46,508 bases of DNA from Bacillota bacterium (lineage in GTDB: Bacteria > Bacillota > Clostridia > Christensenellales > Borkfalkiaceae). Made by a program: the position numbers and the translations under genes. The stretch spans positions 1-46,508 of the forward strand of contig QAKM01000085.1 in assembly GCA_003343805.1 (NCBI GenBank), written 5' to 3'. Under the pieces are notes generated by a model that was given only the letters and a program-made list of their open reading frames with translations, did no database searches and was not told the DNA's origin. How positions within the stretch are numbered: the stretch's first letter is position 1; every line of letters begins with the position of its first letter. Of this stretch, positions 31,902 through 40,396 are shown in pieces.

Positions 31902-33551
31902 ATGAAACACAAGGTACTTTGTATCGCATTGAGCGCGGTCGTCGCGATCGGCGTGGTCGGCGCGGCAGCAGGCTGTAAAGAGGTGGAAGAGGACCTTGAC
32001 ACCATCAAGATCTTTCTGCCTTTCGAGGTCGTGAACGGTTATACGAGTTACAGTCAGCTCCCCGTCTATCAGGAGCTCGAAAAGCGCACGGGCGTGAAGG
32101 TGGAGTACACCCACGGCGTGTACAACGACATCCAGCAGATGTGGACGGGCGACTACGAGAACTACGACGTCATGATCATCAGCGATGTGCAGGTGGGTGC
32201 GGGCTATCCCGGCGGCATCGAGAAGGGGATCTCGGACGGCGTCATCTGGGATCTCACCCCCTATATGGAGGAGAGTGCGCCCGACTACCTCAAGGCCATC
32301 GAAGGAAGCTATGCGTCCGTGCAGAAGTTCACCAAGACGGACAGCGGCAAGTATGCGGGCATCTACAGCGTTCCCATGGAGGAACAGGGCCCCTGGTACG
32401 GCTTCGTCATGCGCGAGGATTGGCTGCGTGCATGGCAGGAGGCGGAGGGCATCATCGAAGAGGGGGCGGAAGTCGTCGATCCCGTCACCTATGACGATTG
32501 GGAGGCCTTCCTCACCTATGTCAAGGAGAATCTGAACGGCGGCAAGGCTCCGCTCTTCCTCTACTACACGGGGACGGATATGGTCGGCACGCTGAATGCG
32601 GGCTTCCAGGTCTCGAGCGGGCTGTATCTCAAGAACGGCAATACCGTCGCCTATGGCGCTGCCGAGCCCGAATATCAGCAGTATCTCGACAAGATGCGCG
32701 ATTGGTACGCAAAGGGCCTCATCGATGCCAACTTCTTCACCAACAATGAGGGCACCGAGTCGCAGCAGCCGCAGATGCCCGCGATGGATTCCTTCGATCT
32801 TACGACCTATCAATACACGCCGGCGCAGTACGCGGCCTTCCCCATGATCTACACCTACATCCACACCTATGAGGATCTGATGGCCAACTATGCGCCTCTC
32901 TACGAGGCGACGGGCAAGGACGTTTACGACCTTCGTCCCGTGTCGGCGCCCAAGCAGGATGCCGACGACGAGCTGCACATCCGTTATACGGAGAAATCTT
33001 CCGCTTATGCCGTCATCACCAACCGCGTCAAGACGGAGGAGAAGGTGCGCGCCATCCTCGAATGGTTCAACTATCTCTTCACGGATGAGGGAAGCCTTCT
33101 CATGAACTACGGTATCGAGGGCGATACCTTCGAGTATGTGAACGGCGAGCCCATGTTCACGGAGAAGATCACCGCCAACAGCGAGGAGCCGCCGCTCAGC
33201 TTCTCGGATGCCATCAACAAGTACTGCTCGCTCAACTTCATCTTCCGCTATGAGTGGGAGCGCGAATTGCAGGTCGTCAACGATGAAGAGAAGAGCGCCA
33301 TGACGGAAGTGTGGAACTGCGACAACTCCTATGTGCTGCCCACCGTCACGCTCACCGAGCAGGAAGGAAAGGTCTCCGAACTGTACGAGCTCAACCTGAC
33401 CAAGTTCAAGGATGAGTTTACCGTCAACTACATCATCGGCAAGAATACGCAGAGCTTCGATGAATTTGTGGCAACGATGAAGTCGACCTATCACATGGAC
33501 GATCTCGTCAAGGTATATGCCGACGCTTATGCAAGATATCTGAAGCGATAA
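31902..33551 (+). CDS. Extracellular sugar-binding lipoprotein of the second importer
   Basis: A 549-residue solute-binding protein with a type II signal peptide (lipobox AAGC, Cys25). The mature part includes LPVYQELEKRTGVKVEYTHG, typical of LplA/LipO-like binding proteins, then IYSVPMEEQGPWYGFVMREDW and a C-terminal domain rich in aromatic residues expected to stack on sugars. It is followed by two permease genes in the order binding protein-permease-permease, the reverse of the fructan locus. The ligand is unknown; the flanking GH3, esterase and apiosidase-like genes suggest a plant cell wall oligosaccharide. Confidence 0.94.
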   Translation: MKHKVLCIALSAVVAIGVVGAAAGCKEVEEDLDTIKIFLPFEVVNGYTSYSQLPVYQELEKRTGVKVEYTHGVYNDIQQMWTGDYENYDVMIISDVQVGAGYPGGIEKGISDGVIWDLTPYMEESAPDYLKAIEGSYASVQKFTKTDSGKYAGIYSVPMEEQGPWYGFVMREDWLRAWQEAEGIIEEGAEVVDPVTYDDWEAFLTYVKENLNGGKAPLFLYYTGTDMVGTLNAGFQVSSGLYLKNGNTVAYGAAEPEYQQYLDKMRDWYAKGLIDANFFTNNEGTESQQPQMPAMDSFDLTTYQYTPAQYAAFPMIYTYIHTYEDLMANYAPLYEATGKDVYDLRPVSAPKQDADDELHIRYTEKSSAYAVITNRVKTEEKVRAILEWFNYLFTDEGSLLMNYGIEGDTFEYVNGEPMFTEKITANSEEPPLSFSDAINKYCSLNFIFRYEWERELQVVNDEEKSAMTEVWNCDNSYVLPTVTLTEQEGKVSELYELNLTKFKDEFTVNYIIGKNTQSFDEFVATMKSTYHMDDLVKVYADAYARYLKR

Positions 33552-33585
33552 TCGCAAGAAAATTTTGGAAAGGGGGTAAGACGAG

Positions 33586-34593
33586 ATGAAAGATACGGCG
33601 TTAGAGGCGGTTTGTGAGCGCGCGGAGGGAGTGCCTTCCGCCGCCCGCGGACCGTCCAAATGGAACCGGGTGAAGAGAGATGTGAGGCGCAACTGGCCGC
33701 TGTATCTGATGATCCTGCCTGTCGTCGTGTTCTTCCTCGTCTTTTCCTACTTTCCGATGCTGGGACTTCTGGTCTCCTTCAAAGATTACAGCACGGTGCA
33801 GGGCATCTTCGGCAGCCCCTGGGCGACCGATCTTGCGGGGAACACGGACATCTTCTTCCACTTCAAGACGTTCTTCTCCGATCCCTACTTCGGGCGGCTC
33901 ATAAGGAACACGCTCATCTTCAGCCTGATGGACATCGTGTTCGTGTTCCCGGCGCCCATCGTGGTGGCGCTCCTCATGCACTCCATCCAGAACAAGCCCT
34001 ACCGGCGTGCGACTTCCACGATGATGTATATGCCGTACTTCATCTCGATGGTCGTCGTCTGCGGTATCGTCAGAGACTTCACGTCGGTGAGCGGTATCTT
34101 CAGCGTCATCGCGCAGCGCCTCGGCATCGTCGCCGATGAGACTGCCATCCTGGGCGATACCCGCTTCTTCCGCTGGATCGTCATCATTTCCAATATCTGG
34201 CAGGCGACGGGGTACGGGAGCATCATCTATATCGCGGCGCTGTGTTCCATCGACACGACGCTCTACGAGGCGGCGGATATCGACGGCGCGGGGCGCATGG
34301 CGAAGCTCTTCCGCATCACCATCCCCTCCATCATGCCCACCATCATGATCTTCCTGCTCCTGAAGATCGCGGCGATCCTCAACTACAACTTCGAGAAGAT
34401 CCACCTTCTCTACTCCATCCCGACCTATGAAGTGGGGGATATCCTCTCGACGTATATCTACCGCATCGGCATCGAGCAGGGGCGCATCAGTTACACGACC
34501 GCCATCAGCTTCTTCAATTCCGTCGTCGGGTTCGTGCTGCTCCTCATTTCCAACTGGTTCTCGAAGAAGTTCGGCGGGAACAATCTCTTTTAA
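33586..34593 (+). CDS. Sugar ABC transporter permease, LplB type (second importer)
   Basis: A 335-residue membrane subunit with an N-terminal cytoplasmic tail, six helices starting at NWPLYLMILPVVVFFLVFSYF, and the EAA loop EAADIDGAGRMAKLFRITIP. It ends WFSKKFGGNNLF, matching the LplB ending of the fructan permease (KFSENSLF). It starts 34 bp after the binding protein with an AAGGGGGT ribosome site and is followed 11 bp later by its partner. No ATPase gene accompanies it. Confidence 0.95.
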   Translation: MKDTALEAVCERAEGVPSAARGPSKWNRVKRDVRRNWPLYLMILPVVVFFLVFSYFPMLGLLVSFKDYSTVQGIFGSPWATDLAGNTDIFFHFKTFFSDPYFGRLIRNTLIFSLMDIVFVFPAPIVVALLMHSIQNKPYRRATSTMMYMPYFISMVVVCGIVRDFTSVSGIFSVIAQRLGIVADETAILGDTRFFRWIVIISNIWQATGYGSIIYIAALCSIDTTLYEAADIDGAGRMAKLFRITIPSIMPTIMIFLLLKIAAILNYNFEKIHLLYSIPTYEVGDILSTYIYRIGIEQGRISYTTAISFFNSVVGFVLLLISNWFSKKFGGNNLF

Positions 34594-34604
34594 GGAGGCA
34601 AAGT

Positions 34605-35492
34605 ATGGCAGTCAGATCGAAAAAGCCGTCCGACGTCATCGTCCGGATCGCGACGTACTTCTTTACCGCTCTCTTTGCCGTCCTGTGCGTGCTGCCCATG
34701 TGGCACGTCATCATGGCGAGTTTTTCCGACCCCATCCGCCTTTCGCTCTATGAAGGGTTCCTCTTCAGCCCGCTCACGTTCTCCGTCGAGGGCTATGAGC
34801 TGCTCTTTTCCTACGACGGCCTGTGGCGGAGCTACCTCAACACCGTCATCTACACGGCGGGCGCGACGGGGCTGGGGCTCGTGCTCGATCTTCTCGCGGC
34901 GTATGTGCTCTCCCGCAAGAAGGTGCTCTTCAACCGCCCGCTGATGGTGTTCATCATCATCACGATGCTCTTCAGCGGCGGTATCATCCCGCTGTATATC
35001 GTCGTGCGGGCGCTCGGGCTCACCAACACGATGGGCTCGATGATCATCCCCGCCTGCTGCAACGCGATGAGCATCATCATGCTCAAGAACGGCATGGAGT
35101 CGGTGAACGATTCCATCTGCGAAGCGGCGCAGATCGACGGCGCGGGCCATGTACGCATCCTCGTGCAGATCATGCTCCCGCTCACGACTTCCTTCATCGC
35201 CACGGTGGTGCTCTTCAACGCCATCGGACACTGGAATTCCTGGGTGAACGCCTCGATGTTTCTGAGTCGCTCGCACAAGGATCTCTATCCGCTGCAGCTC
35301 ATCATGCGCGATATCCTCATCAACAACAGCGCAGAGGGCGTGCTCTCCCCGTCGGGATATCCCATCTCCTTCTACCTCGCTTCCCTGCGGGTGGTGATGG
35401 TGGTGGTCGGCTCGTTGCCGCTCATCATCCTCTATCCCTTCGTGCAGAAGTACTTCGAGACGGGCATCATCATCGGCGGCGTCAAGGAGTGA
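34605..35492 (+). CDS. Sugar ABC transporter permease, YtcP/MalG type (second importer)
   Basis: A 295-residue membrane subunit with six helices, the EAA loop EAAQIDGAGHVRILVQIMLP and the diagnostic C-terminus YPFVQKYFETGIIIGGVKE. It pairs with the preceding permease. It is the last gene before a strong bidirectional terminator shared with the convergent LacI gene. Confidence 0.95.
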   Translation: MAVRSKKPSDVIVRIATYFFTALFAVLCVLPMWHVIMASFSDPIRLSLYEGFLFSPLTFSVEGYELLFSYDGLWRSYLNTVIYTAGATGLGLVLDLLAAYVLSRKKVLFNRPLMVFIIITMLFSGGIIPLYIVVRALGLTNTMGSMIIPACCNAMSIIMLKNGMESVNDSICEAAQIDGAGHVRILVQIMLPLTTSFIATVVLFNAIGHWNSWVNASMFLSRSHKDLYPLQLIMRDILINNSAEGVLSPSGYPISFYLASLRVVMVVVGSLPLIILYPFVQKYFETGIIIGGVKE

Positions 35493-35520
35493 GCGCACAA
35501 AAACAAAATACGAGAAAGGA

Positions 35521-35549
35521 AAAAGGCGCAGCTTGGAGCTGCGCCTTTT
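35521..35549. terminator. Bidirectional terminator between the importer operon and the LacI gene
   Basis: A perfect 13-bp stem AAAAGGCGCAGCT/AGCTGCGCCTTTT with a 3-nt loop as written, giving a T run on either strand. It ends one base before the LacI stop codon. Confidence 0.92.
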
Positions 35550-35550
35550 C

Positions 35551-36561
35551 TCATGCCGAGGTGCGGCGGATGAGCGATGTGCCGATCTCGATCTTGACGG
35601 GCGGAAGGCGTCCGTCTTTTATTTTTTCGAGGATCCGCTTTGCGGCGGCCTTTCCCATCTCCTGTTTGGGAACGCGCACCGTCGTGAGCGTGGGCGAGGT
35701 GTAGCTGCACAGGGGCATATCGTCAAAGCCGACGACGGCAACATCCTGCGGGATGCGTTTTCCCCGCTCCGTGAGTGCCCGCATCGCGCCCGCCGCGATG
35801 AGGTCGTTGTCGGCAAAATAGCAGCGGGCAAGCTCTTCGCCGCGGTCCAAAAGCTCGAGCATATCCGAATAGGCGCCTTCGGCAGAGGGCGTCAAACGGT
35901 GCACGATGCTGCGGGACGGGGAGTGGCCGCTCTTTCGGATGGCCTTATAGAAGCCGTCGGCGCGCTCCGAGAAGTTGTTGATGGGGTAGGAGGAGTTGAG
36001 ATACCCCGCCTGCGTGCGGTATTTGGTGATGAGATAGCTCGTCGCAAGATACGCCCCCTGCACGTTGTTGATGAGCACGCTGTCGTAAGGGGCGCCCTCG
36101 AAGTAGGTGTCGAGGAGCACGAAGGGAAAGGGGAGAGCGGCAAGGAGGGGAAGATCGCCCTCGTCCATCTCGGTGCCGAGGATGATCGCCCCGCCGAAGC
36201 CCTCTTTTGTGGCAAGGGAAAATTGCGTGCGGCTGTCCTCCTCATAGACATAGCGCACGACAAGGCGGTAGCCGCTTCTCCGCGATTCCGCTTCGATGCC
36301 CTGCGTGAGTTCGGCAAAGAAGGGGGTGTCGGTGACCACGGCGCCGTGCTTTTTATAGATGAGGAAGAGAAGGTTGCCCTCGGGGTGGTCGTGCTCGAAT
36401 TGCCTTTCCCTGATGCGCGAAAAGTCGTAGCCGTATTCCTCGGCGGCCTTTAAGACGCGCTCGCGCGTGCGTTCGCTGACGCCCGCTCTGCCGTTGAGCG
36501 CCATCGAGACGGCTGCTTCCGAAAGGCCGAGCATTGCTGCAAGTTCTTTGGCGGTGATCAT
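35551..36561 (-). CDS. LacI-family transcriptional regulator of the isomerase/kinase locus
   Basis: A 336-residue regulator: helix-turn-helix [20 protein letters not shown] (2-21), hinge helix [15 protein letters not shown], and an effector-binding domain with [37 protein letters not shown] and [22 protein letters not shown]. It lies convergent to the second importer and divergent from the glycosidase-isomerase-transketolase-kinase operon. A 28-bp palindrome between them overlaps its own -35 box, so autoregulation and control of the divergent operon are likely. Its effector is probably the sugar or phosphosugar of that pathway. Confidence 0.95.
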   Translation of the reverse strand: MITAKELAAMLGLSEAAVSMALNGRAGVSERTRERVLKAAEEYGYDFSRIRERQFEHDHPEGNLLFLIYKKHGAVVTDTPFFAELTQGIEAESRRSGYRLVVRYVYEEDSRTQFSLATKEGFGGAIILGTEMDEGDLPLLAALPFPFVLLDTYFEGAPYDSVLINNVQGAYLATSYLITKYRTQAGYLNSSYPINNFSERADGFYKAIRKSGHSPSRSIVHRLTPSAEGAYSDMLELLDRGEELARCYFADNDLIAAGAMRALTERGKRIPQDVAVVGFDDMPLCSYTSPTLTTVRVPKQEMGKAAAKRILEKIKDGRLPPVKIEIGTSLIRRTSA

Positions 36562-36591
36562 GTTTGCCTCCTGCTGCGGGTTCTTGTCTTG

Positions 36592-36620
36592 ATTTTAGCA
36601 AATTAAGCAAATTAAGTCAA
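36592..36620 (-). promoter_or_regulatory. Promoter of the second LacI-family gene
   Basis: TTGACT (36615-36620), a 17-bp spacer and TAAAAT (36592-36597) on the minus strand. The -35 box lies inside the palindrome at 36609-36636. TTAATTTGC is repeated in tandem in the spacer. Confidence 0.82.
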
Positions 36621-36636
36621 GAGTTTGACTTAATTT
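36609..36636. promoter_or_regulatory. Operator-like palindrome between divergent genes
   Basis: AAATTAAGTCAA and TTGACTTAATTT form a perfect 12-bp inverted repeat around a 4-bp centre. The left arm is preceded by another AAATTAAG. It covers the -35 of the LacI gene and lies just upstream of the divergent promoter, the expected place for a repressor site. It lacks the CG centre of classical LacI-family operators. Confidence 0.7.
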
Positions 36637-36639
36637 CTG

Positions 36640-36668
36640 TTGAAGAGGGACGAAGTTCAGTTTAAAAT
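36640..36668 (+). promoter_or_regulatory. Promoter of the glycosidase-isomerase-transketolase-kinase operon
   Basis: TTGAAG (36640-36645), a 17-bp spacer and TAAAAT (36663-36668). The start codon follows 24 bp after the -10 box. Confidence 0.7.
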
Positions 36669-36692
36669 TAAGGAAAAAGCAAGGGGGCTTTT

Positions 36693-38159
36693 ATGAACGT
36701 AAAGCAGTATGACATGGTGGAATTTTCCGTTGAGGATGCGCCGTCCGTCGCCGAGTTCTGGCAGGGCGAGGAGCGCGTGCGGGCGGAGAGCTTTTTGAAG
36801 GCAAAGGGCGATTACGCCGTGCGCTTCATGCCCGATGCTTTGGGCGAGTGGCGCTACCGCATCGGGGAAAAAGAGGGGAGCTTCGGATGCGTCCCAGATG
36901 AGGGTGTGCACGGGCGCGTGCAGGAGAAGGGAACGCATTTTTGCTATGAGGACGGCACGCCCTTCTATCCCTTCGGCACGACTTGCTATGCCTGGACGAG
37001 CCAGGAGGACGCGCTCGTGGAAGAGACGATTTTCACGCTGAAGACGGCGCCCTTCAACAAGATCCGCATGTGCATCTTCCCCAAGCATATGCCCTATAAC
37101 CACAACGAGCCGCCCTACTTCCCCTTCGAAAAGGACGAGAAGGGGGAGTGGGATATGGAAAAGCCCGACTTCCGCTATTGGGATCGGCTCGACCGCTGCC
37201 TTTCGGCATTGCGTGAGATGAACATCGAGGCGGACATCATCCTCTTTCACCCCTATGACCGCTGGGGCTTTTCGAGGCTCGGGATGGAGAAAAACTTGCA
37301 GTATCTGAGGTATGCCGTCGCCCGCCTTTCCGCTTACCGCAATGTGTGGTGGAGCCTTGCCAACGAGTACGAAATGGTGACGGCGCTCTCCTTGGACGAT
37401 TGGGATACGATCGGGCGCTTTATCGCGGAAAAGGACGCTTATCATCATCTCATCGGCGTGCATGATTGGGTCTGCCCCTTCCCCAAGAAGAAATGGCTGA
37501 CGCATGCCTCCATCCAGAGCGGCGAGGTGAGAAGGGTCGCTGCCTGGAAGAAGGAGTATGGCATCCCCGTCATCATCGATGAATTCGGCTATGAAGGCGA
37601 TCTTCCGTTCGGATGGGGGAATTTATCCGCCTTTGAATTTATAAACCGCGCATGGAGCATTGCGGCGGTCGGCGGATATGCGACGCACGGCGAGACCTTC
37701 CACCGCGAGGACGAAGTCTTGTGGTGGGCGAAGGGCGGCAAACTTTACGGCAAGGCGCCCGAACGGTTTGCTTATCTTAAGAGCGTGATCGAAGAAGTCG
37801 GGGCGTTGGAGCCCGTTTCGGCGCTGCCGCAAGACCCCAACGGCAACGACGGGAACGATTGGGTGAGGAAGCTTGTAGAAGGGTTTCCTGTCCGCGAACA
37901 GTGGCAGATGGAGCTCTGTTTTGCCGAGTTTTACGGCCGCAACGAGGGACACCGTATTCTGTATCTCGGCCGTCAGTGCGCGCGGTATCTGGAGCTCGCG
38001 CTTCCCGAAAAGGGCGAATACCGCGTGGAAGTCATCGATAGTTGGGAGATGACGCGGAGAACGGCATATGAGGCTGCCTGCGGCAAGGTACGCGTGGAAC
38101 TGCCCGCCAAAGAGGGCATGGCGCTCCTTGTCACGCGTTTAAGCGGAGAAAATTTATAA
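36693..38159 (+). CDS. DUF5060/DUF4038-type (apiosidase-like) glycoside hydrolase
   Basis: A 488-residue cytoplasmic glycosidase. Residues ~1-75 form a small beta-sandwich of the DUF5060 type (YDMVEFSVED, YAVRFMPDALGEWRYRI). A TIM barrel follows from YPFGTTCYAWTS (92-103), with NKIRMCIFPKH, ILFHPYDRWG, the putative acid/base in WWSLANEYEM (219-228, Glu225) and the putative nucleophile in VIIDEFGYEGD (293-303, Glu297). A C-terminal beta domain (about 400-488) resembles DUF5605. The DUF4038 barrel is the apiosidase-like catalytic domain, whose characterised members include GH140 enzymes; whether this protein cleaves apiosides is inference from family and neighbours. It is first in a five-gene operon. 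Confidence 0.85.
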   Translation: MNVKQYDMVEFSVEDAPSVAEFWQGEERVRAESFLKAKGDYAVRFMPDALGEWRYRIGEKEGSFGCVPDEGVHGRVQEKGTHFCYEDGTPFYPFGTTCYAWTSQEDALVEETIFTLKTAPFNKIRMCIFPKHMPYNHNEPPYFPFEKDEKGEWDMEKPDFRYWDRLDRCLSALREMNIEADIILFHPYDRWGFSRLGMEKNLQYLRYAVARLSAYRNVWWSLANEYEMVTALSLDDWDTIGRFIAEKDAYHHLIGVHDWVCPFPKKKWLTHASIQSGEVRRVAAWKKEYGIPVIIDEFGYEGDLPFGWGNLSAFEFINRAWSIAAVGGYATHGETFHREDEVLWWAKGGKLYGKAPERFAYLKSVIEEVGALEPVSALPQDPNGNDGNDWVRKLVEGFPVREQWQMELCFAEFYGRNEGHRILYLGRQCARYLELALPEKGEYRVEVIDSWEMTRRTAYEAACGKVRVELPAKEGMALLVTRLSGENL

Positions 38160-38175
38160 AATTCGGAGGATAGAT

Positions 38176-39576
38176 ATGGATAAGATCGTTTTGGGATTTG
38201 CGCCGACGAGGCGGAGCATTTTCTCCGCGCCTGCGGCGGTGGAGTATGCAAACTACACGCGCGAGAAGCTGCGCGCAATGGGCGTGGAGTTCGTCGATAT
38301 CGACGATATTTCTTCGGACGGGCTGCTGCACGACGATAACGACCGCGTGAAGATCGCCCAAAAATTCAAGGCGGCGGGGGTGGACGGACTCTTCTTCCCG
38401 CACACCAACTTCGGCACGGAGTATGAAGTCGCCCGCCTCGCAAAGGAGATGGGGCTGCCCGTCCTTTTGTGGGGCCCGCGCGATGAGCGCCCCGATGAGA
38501 ACGGCGTGCGCCTGCGCGACAGCCAGTGCGGGCTCTTTGCAACGGGCAAGGTGCTGCGCAGATTTCAGGTACCCTTCACCTATCTTTGCAACTGCAATTT
38601 GGAAGACGAGGCGTTTGAGCGGGGCGTGAAGCTGTTCCTTGCCGTCTGCAACACGGTGAAGGCATTCCGCAAGACGCGCATTTTGCAGATCGGCCCGCGC
38701 CCCTTCGACTTCTGGTCGACGATGTGCAACGAAGGGGAGCTCCTTGAAAAGTTCAACATCCAGCTTGCGCCCGTGCCGCTTCCCGAGCTCACCGCCGAGA
38801 TGAAGAAGGTGAAGGCGGACAAGGAACAACTTGCAAAGATCGTCGCCTTCTGCCGCGAACAGTTCAAGATCTCCGTCTCCGACGAACAACTCGAAAACGT
38901 TGCGGCGCTCAAGGGCGCCATGCGCAACCTGGCGGAAAAGTACGGCTGCAATGCAGGGTGCATCCAATGCTGGAATGCTTTGCAGGATGAGATCGGCATC
39001 ATGCCGTGCGCCGCGAACAGCCTTCTCAATGAGGAGGGCTTCCCCGTCGCCTGCGAGACGGACATCCACGGGGCGATCACTTCGGTGCTGGTGGAAGCCG
39101 CGGGCATGGGCGTGAAGCGCTCCTTCTTCGCCGACTGGACGGTGCGCCATCCCGACAACGAGAACGGGGAGCTCCTGCAGCACTGCGGACCGTGGCCGTC
39201 TTCCTGCTTGAATTGCAAGCCCGAGATCTGCTATCCTTTGGCTTTCGACTATCCCGGCGCGGTGGCGGGCGAAGCCAAGCACGGCACGATGACGCTCGCC
39301 CGCTTTGACGGCGACAACGGCGAATATTCGCTGCTCCTCGGCAACGCGAAGGGCATCGACGGGCCGTACACCAAGGGCACCTATGTGTGGGTGGAAGTCA
39401 GGAACTGGAAGCGGCTGGAGGCGAAGATCGTCGAAGGGCCGTACATCCATCACTGCGTGGGTATCCATCAGGACGTCGTGCCCGTCCTCTATGAGGCGTG
39501 CAAGTATCTGGGCATCAAGGCCGATCTCTATGACGATATAGAGGAAGATGTGAAGGCATATATCCGGGGGGAATGA
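38176..39576 (+). CDS. L-fucose/L-arabinose isomerase-like sugar isomerase
   Basis: A 466-residue protein of the fucose isomerase superfamily. The N-terminal domain (about 1-160) has the Rossmann-like LGFAPTRRSIFSAPAAVEYA and DGLFFPHTNFGTEYEVARLA; the second carries TRILQIGPRPFDFWSTMCNEGELL; the C-terminal domain has CNAGCIQCWNAL, CETDIHGAITSVLVEAAG and IHHCVGIHQDVVPVLYEACK, whose Glu, Asp and His residues are candidates for metal binding. It would interconvert an aldose and a ketose. It lies between the glycosidase and a split transketolase, with a FGGY kinase downstream, so it likely isomerises the released pentose or deoxyhexose. The specific sugar cannot be read from sequence. Confidence 0.85.
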   Translation: MDKIVLGFAPTRRSIFSAPAAVEYANYTREKLRAMGVEFVDIDDISSDGLLHDDNDRVKIAQKFKAAGVDGLFFPHTNFGTEYEVARLAKEMGLPVLLWGPRDERPDENGVRLRDSQCGLFATGKVLRRFQVPFTYLCNCNLEDEAFERGVKLFLAVCNTVKAFRKTRILQIGPRPFDFWSTMCNEGELLEKFNIQLAPVPLPELTAEMKKVKADKEQLAKIVAFCREQFKISVSDEQLENVAALKGAMRNLAEKYGCNAGCIQCWNALQDEIGIMPCAANSLLNEEGFPVACETDIHGAITSVLVEAAGMGVKRSFFADWTVRHPDNENGELLQHCGPWPSSCLNCKPEICYPLAFDYPGAVAGEAKHGTMTLARFDGDNGEYSLLLGNAKGIDGPYTKGTYVWVEVRNWKRLEAKIVEGPYIHHCVGIHQDVVPVLYEACKYLGIKADLYDDIEEDVKAYIRGE

Positions 39577-39577
39577 G

Positions 39578-40396
39578 ATGGACGAACTCACAAAAAAATC
39601 GTATCGGCTGCGGCGCATCGTCCTCGAGGCGGTGTATCGCTCCTCGTCGGGACACATCGGGGGCGATCTCTCCGTCGTCGATATTCTCAATGTGCTGTAT
39701 AATAAGATCATGAACGTTTCGCCCGAGAAAGTGCACGATCCCGACCGTGACCGCTTTGTTCTGAGCAAGGCGCACTGCGCGGACTGCTTGTATGCGGTGC
39801 TCGGCGACAGGGGGTATTTTGACCTTGAGGAATACCTTAACACCTTCGAGCGTTTTCAAAGCCGCTTTATCGGCCACACGAATACGGATATCCCCGGCGT
39901 GGAGATGAACGGCGGCTCTTTGGGGCACGGCCTTGCGGTGGGCGTCGGCATGGCGCTCGCGGCGAAGATGGATAAGAGGGCTTACCGCACTTATGTCGTC
40001 CTCGGCGATGGGGAGATGGCGGAGGGCAGCAACTACGAGGCCATGATGGCGGCGGCGCAGTACGGTTTGGATAATCTCTGTGCGACCGTCGATCTCAACG
40101 GGCTGCAGATCTCTGGCACGACGAAGGAAGTCATGAACAGCGCGCCTTTGGCGGAAAAGTTCAAAGCATTCGGCTGGAACGTGGTGGAAGTTGCGGACGG
40201 AAACGACTGCGAACAGTTGATTGCGGCCTATGAGGCGGCAAAGAACTGCAAGGGGATGCCTACTGCCGTCATCGCGCACACGGTGAAGGGCAAGGGAGTC
40301 TCCTTCATGGAGAACAACGCGAAGTGGCATCACGGCGTGATGAGCGCCGAACAGTACGAGCGCGCGGTGCGCGAATTGGAGGCGATGTATGAATAA
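39578..40396 (+). CDS. Transketolase-like protein, N-terminal (TPP-binding) subunit
   Basis: A 272-residue thiamine-diphosphate subunit of a two-gene transketolase. It has the invariant histidine in SSGHIGGDLS (23-32), KAHCADCLYAVLGDRG, GSLGHGLAVGVGMA, and the TPP motif from GDGE (143-146) to the asparagine of VDLN (171-174). It begins one base after the isomerase stop codon and overlaps the C-terminal subunit gene by eight bases. Split transketolases occur in pentose pathways of many anaerobes and, as AptA/AptB, in D-apiose catabolism, where they cleave apulose 4-phosphate. Which reaction applies here is inferred from neighbours only. Confidence 0.95.
   Translation: MDELTKKSYRLRRIVLEAVYRSSSGHIGGDLSVVDILNVLYNKIMNVSPEKVHDPDRDRFVLSKAHCADCLYAVLGDRGYFDLEEYLNTFERFQSRFIGHTNTDIPGVEMNGGSLGHGLAVGVGMALAAKMDKRAYRTYVVLGDGEMAEGSNYEAMMAAAQYGLDNLCATVDLNGLQISGTTKEVMNSAPLAEKFKAFGWNVVEVADGNDCEQLIAAYEAAKNCKGMPTAVIAHTVKGKGVSFMENNAKWHHGVMSAEQYERAVRELEAMYE

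Noticed and set aside
31836..33692. A 618-codon minus-strand open frame opposite the second binding-protein gene
   Set aside because: It mirrors a clear lipoprotein gene on the other strand, its translation is rich in His/Asp/Val/Arg typical of antisense frames of GC-rich genes, and it has no domain or ribosome site.
38131..39843. A 570-codon minus-strand frame opposite the isomerase gene
   Set aside because: Same antisense artefact; the plus-strand isomerase and transketolase genes have motifs, ribosome sites and operon spacing.
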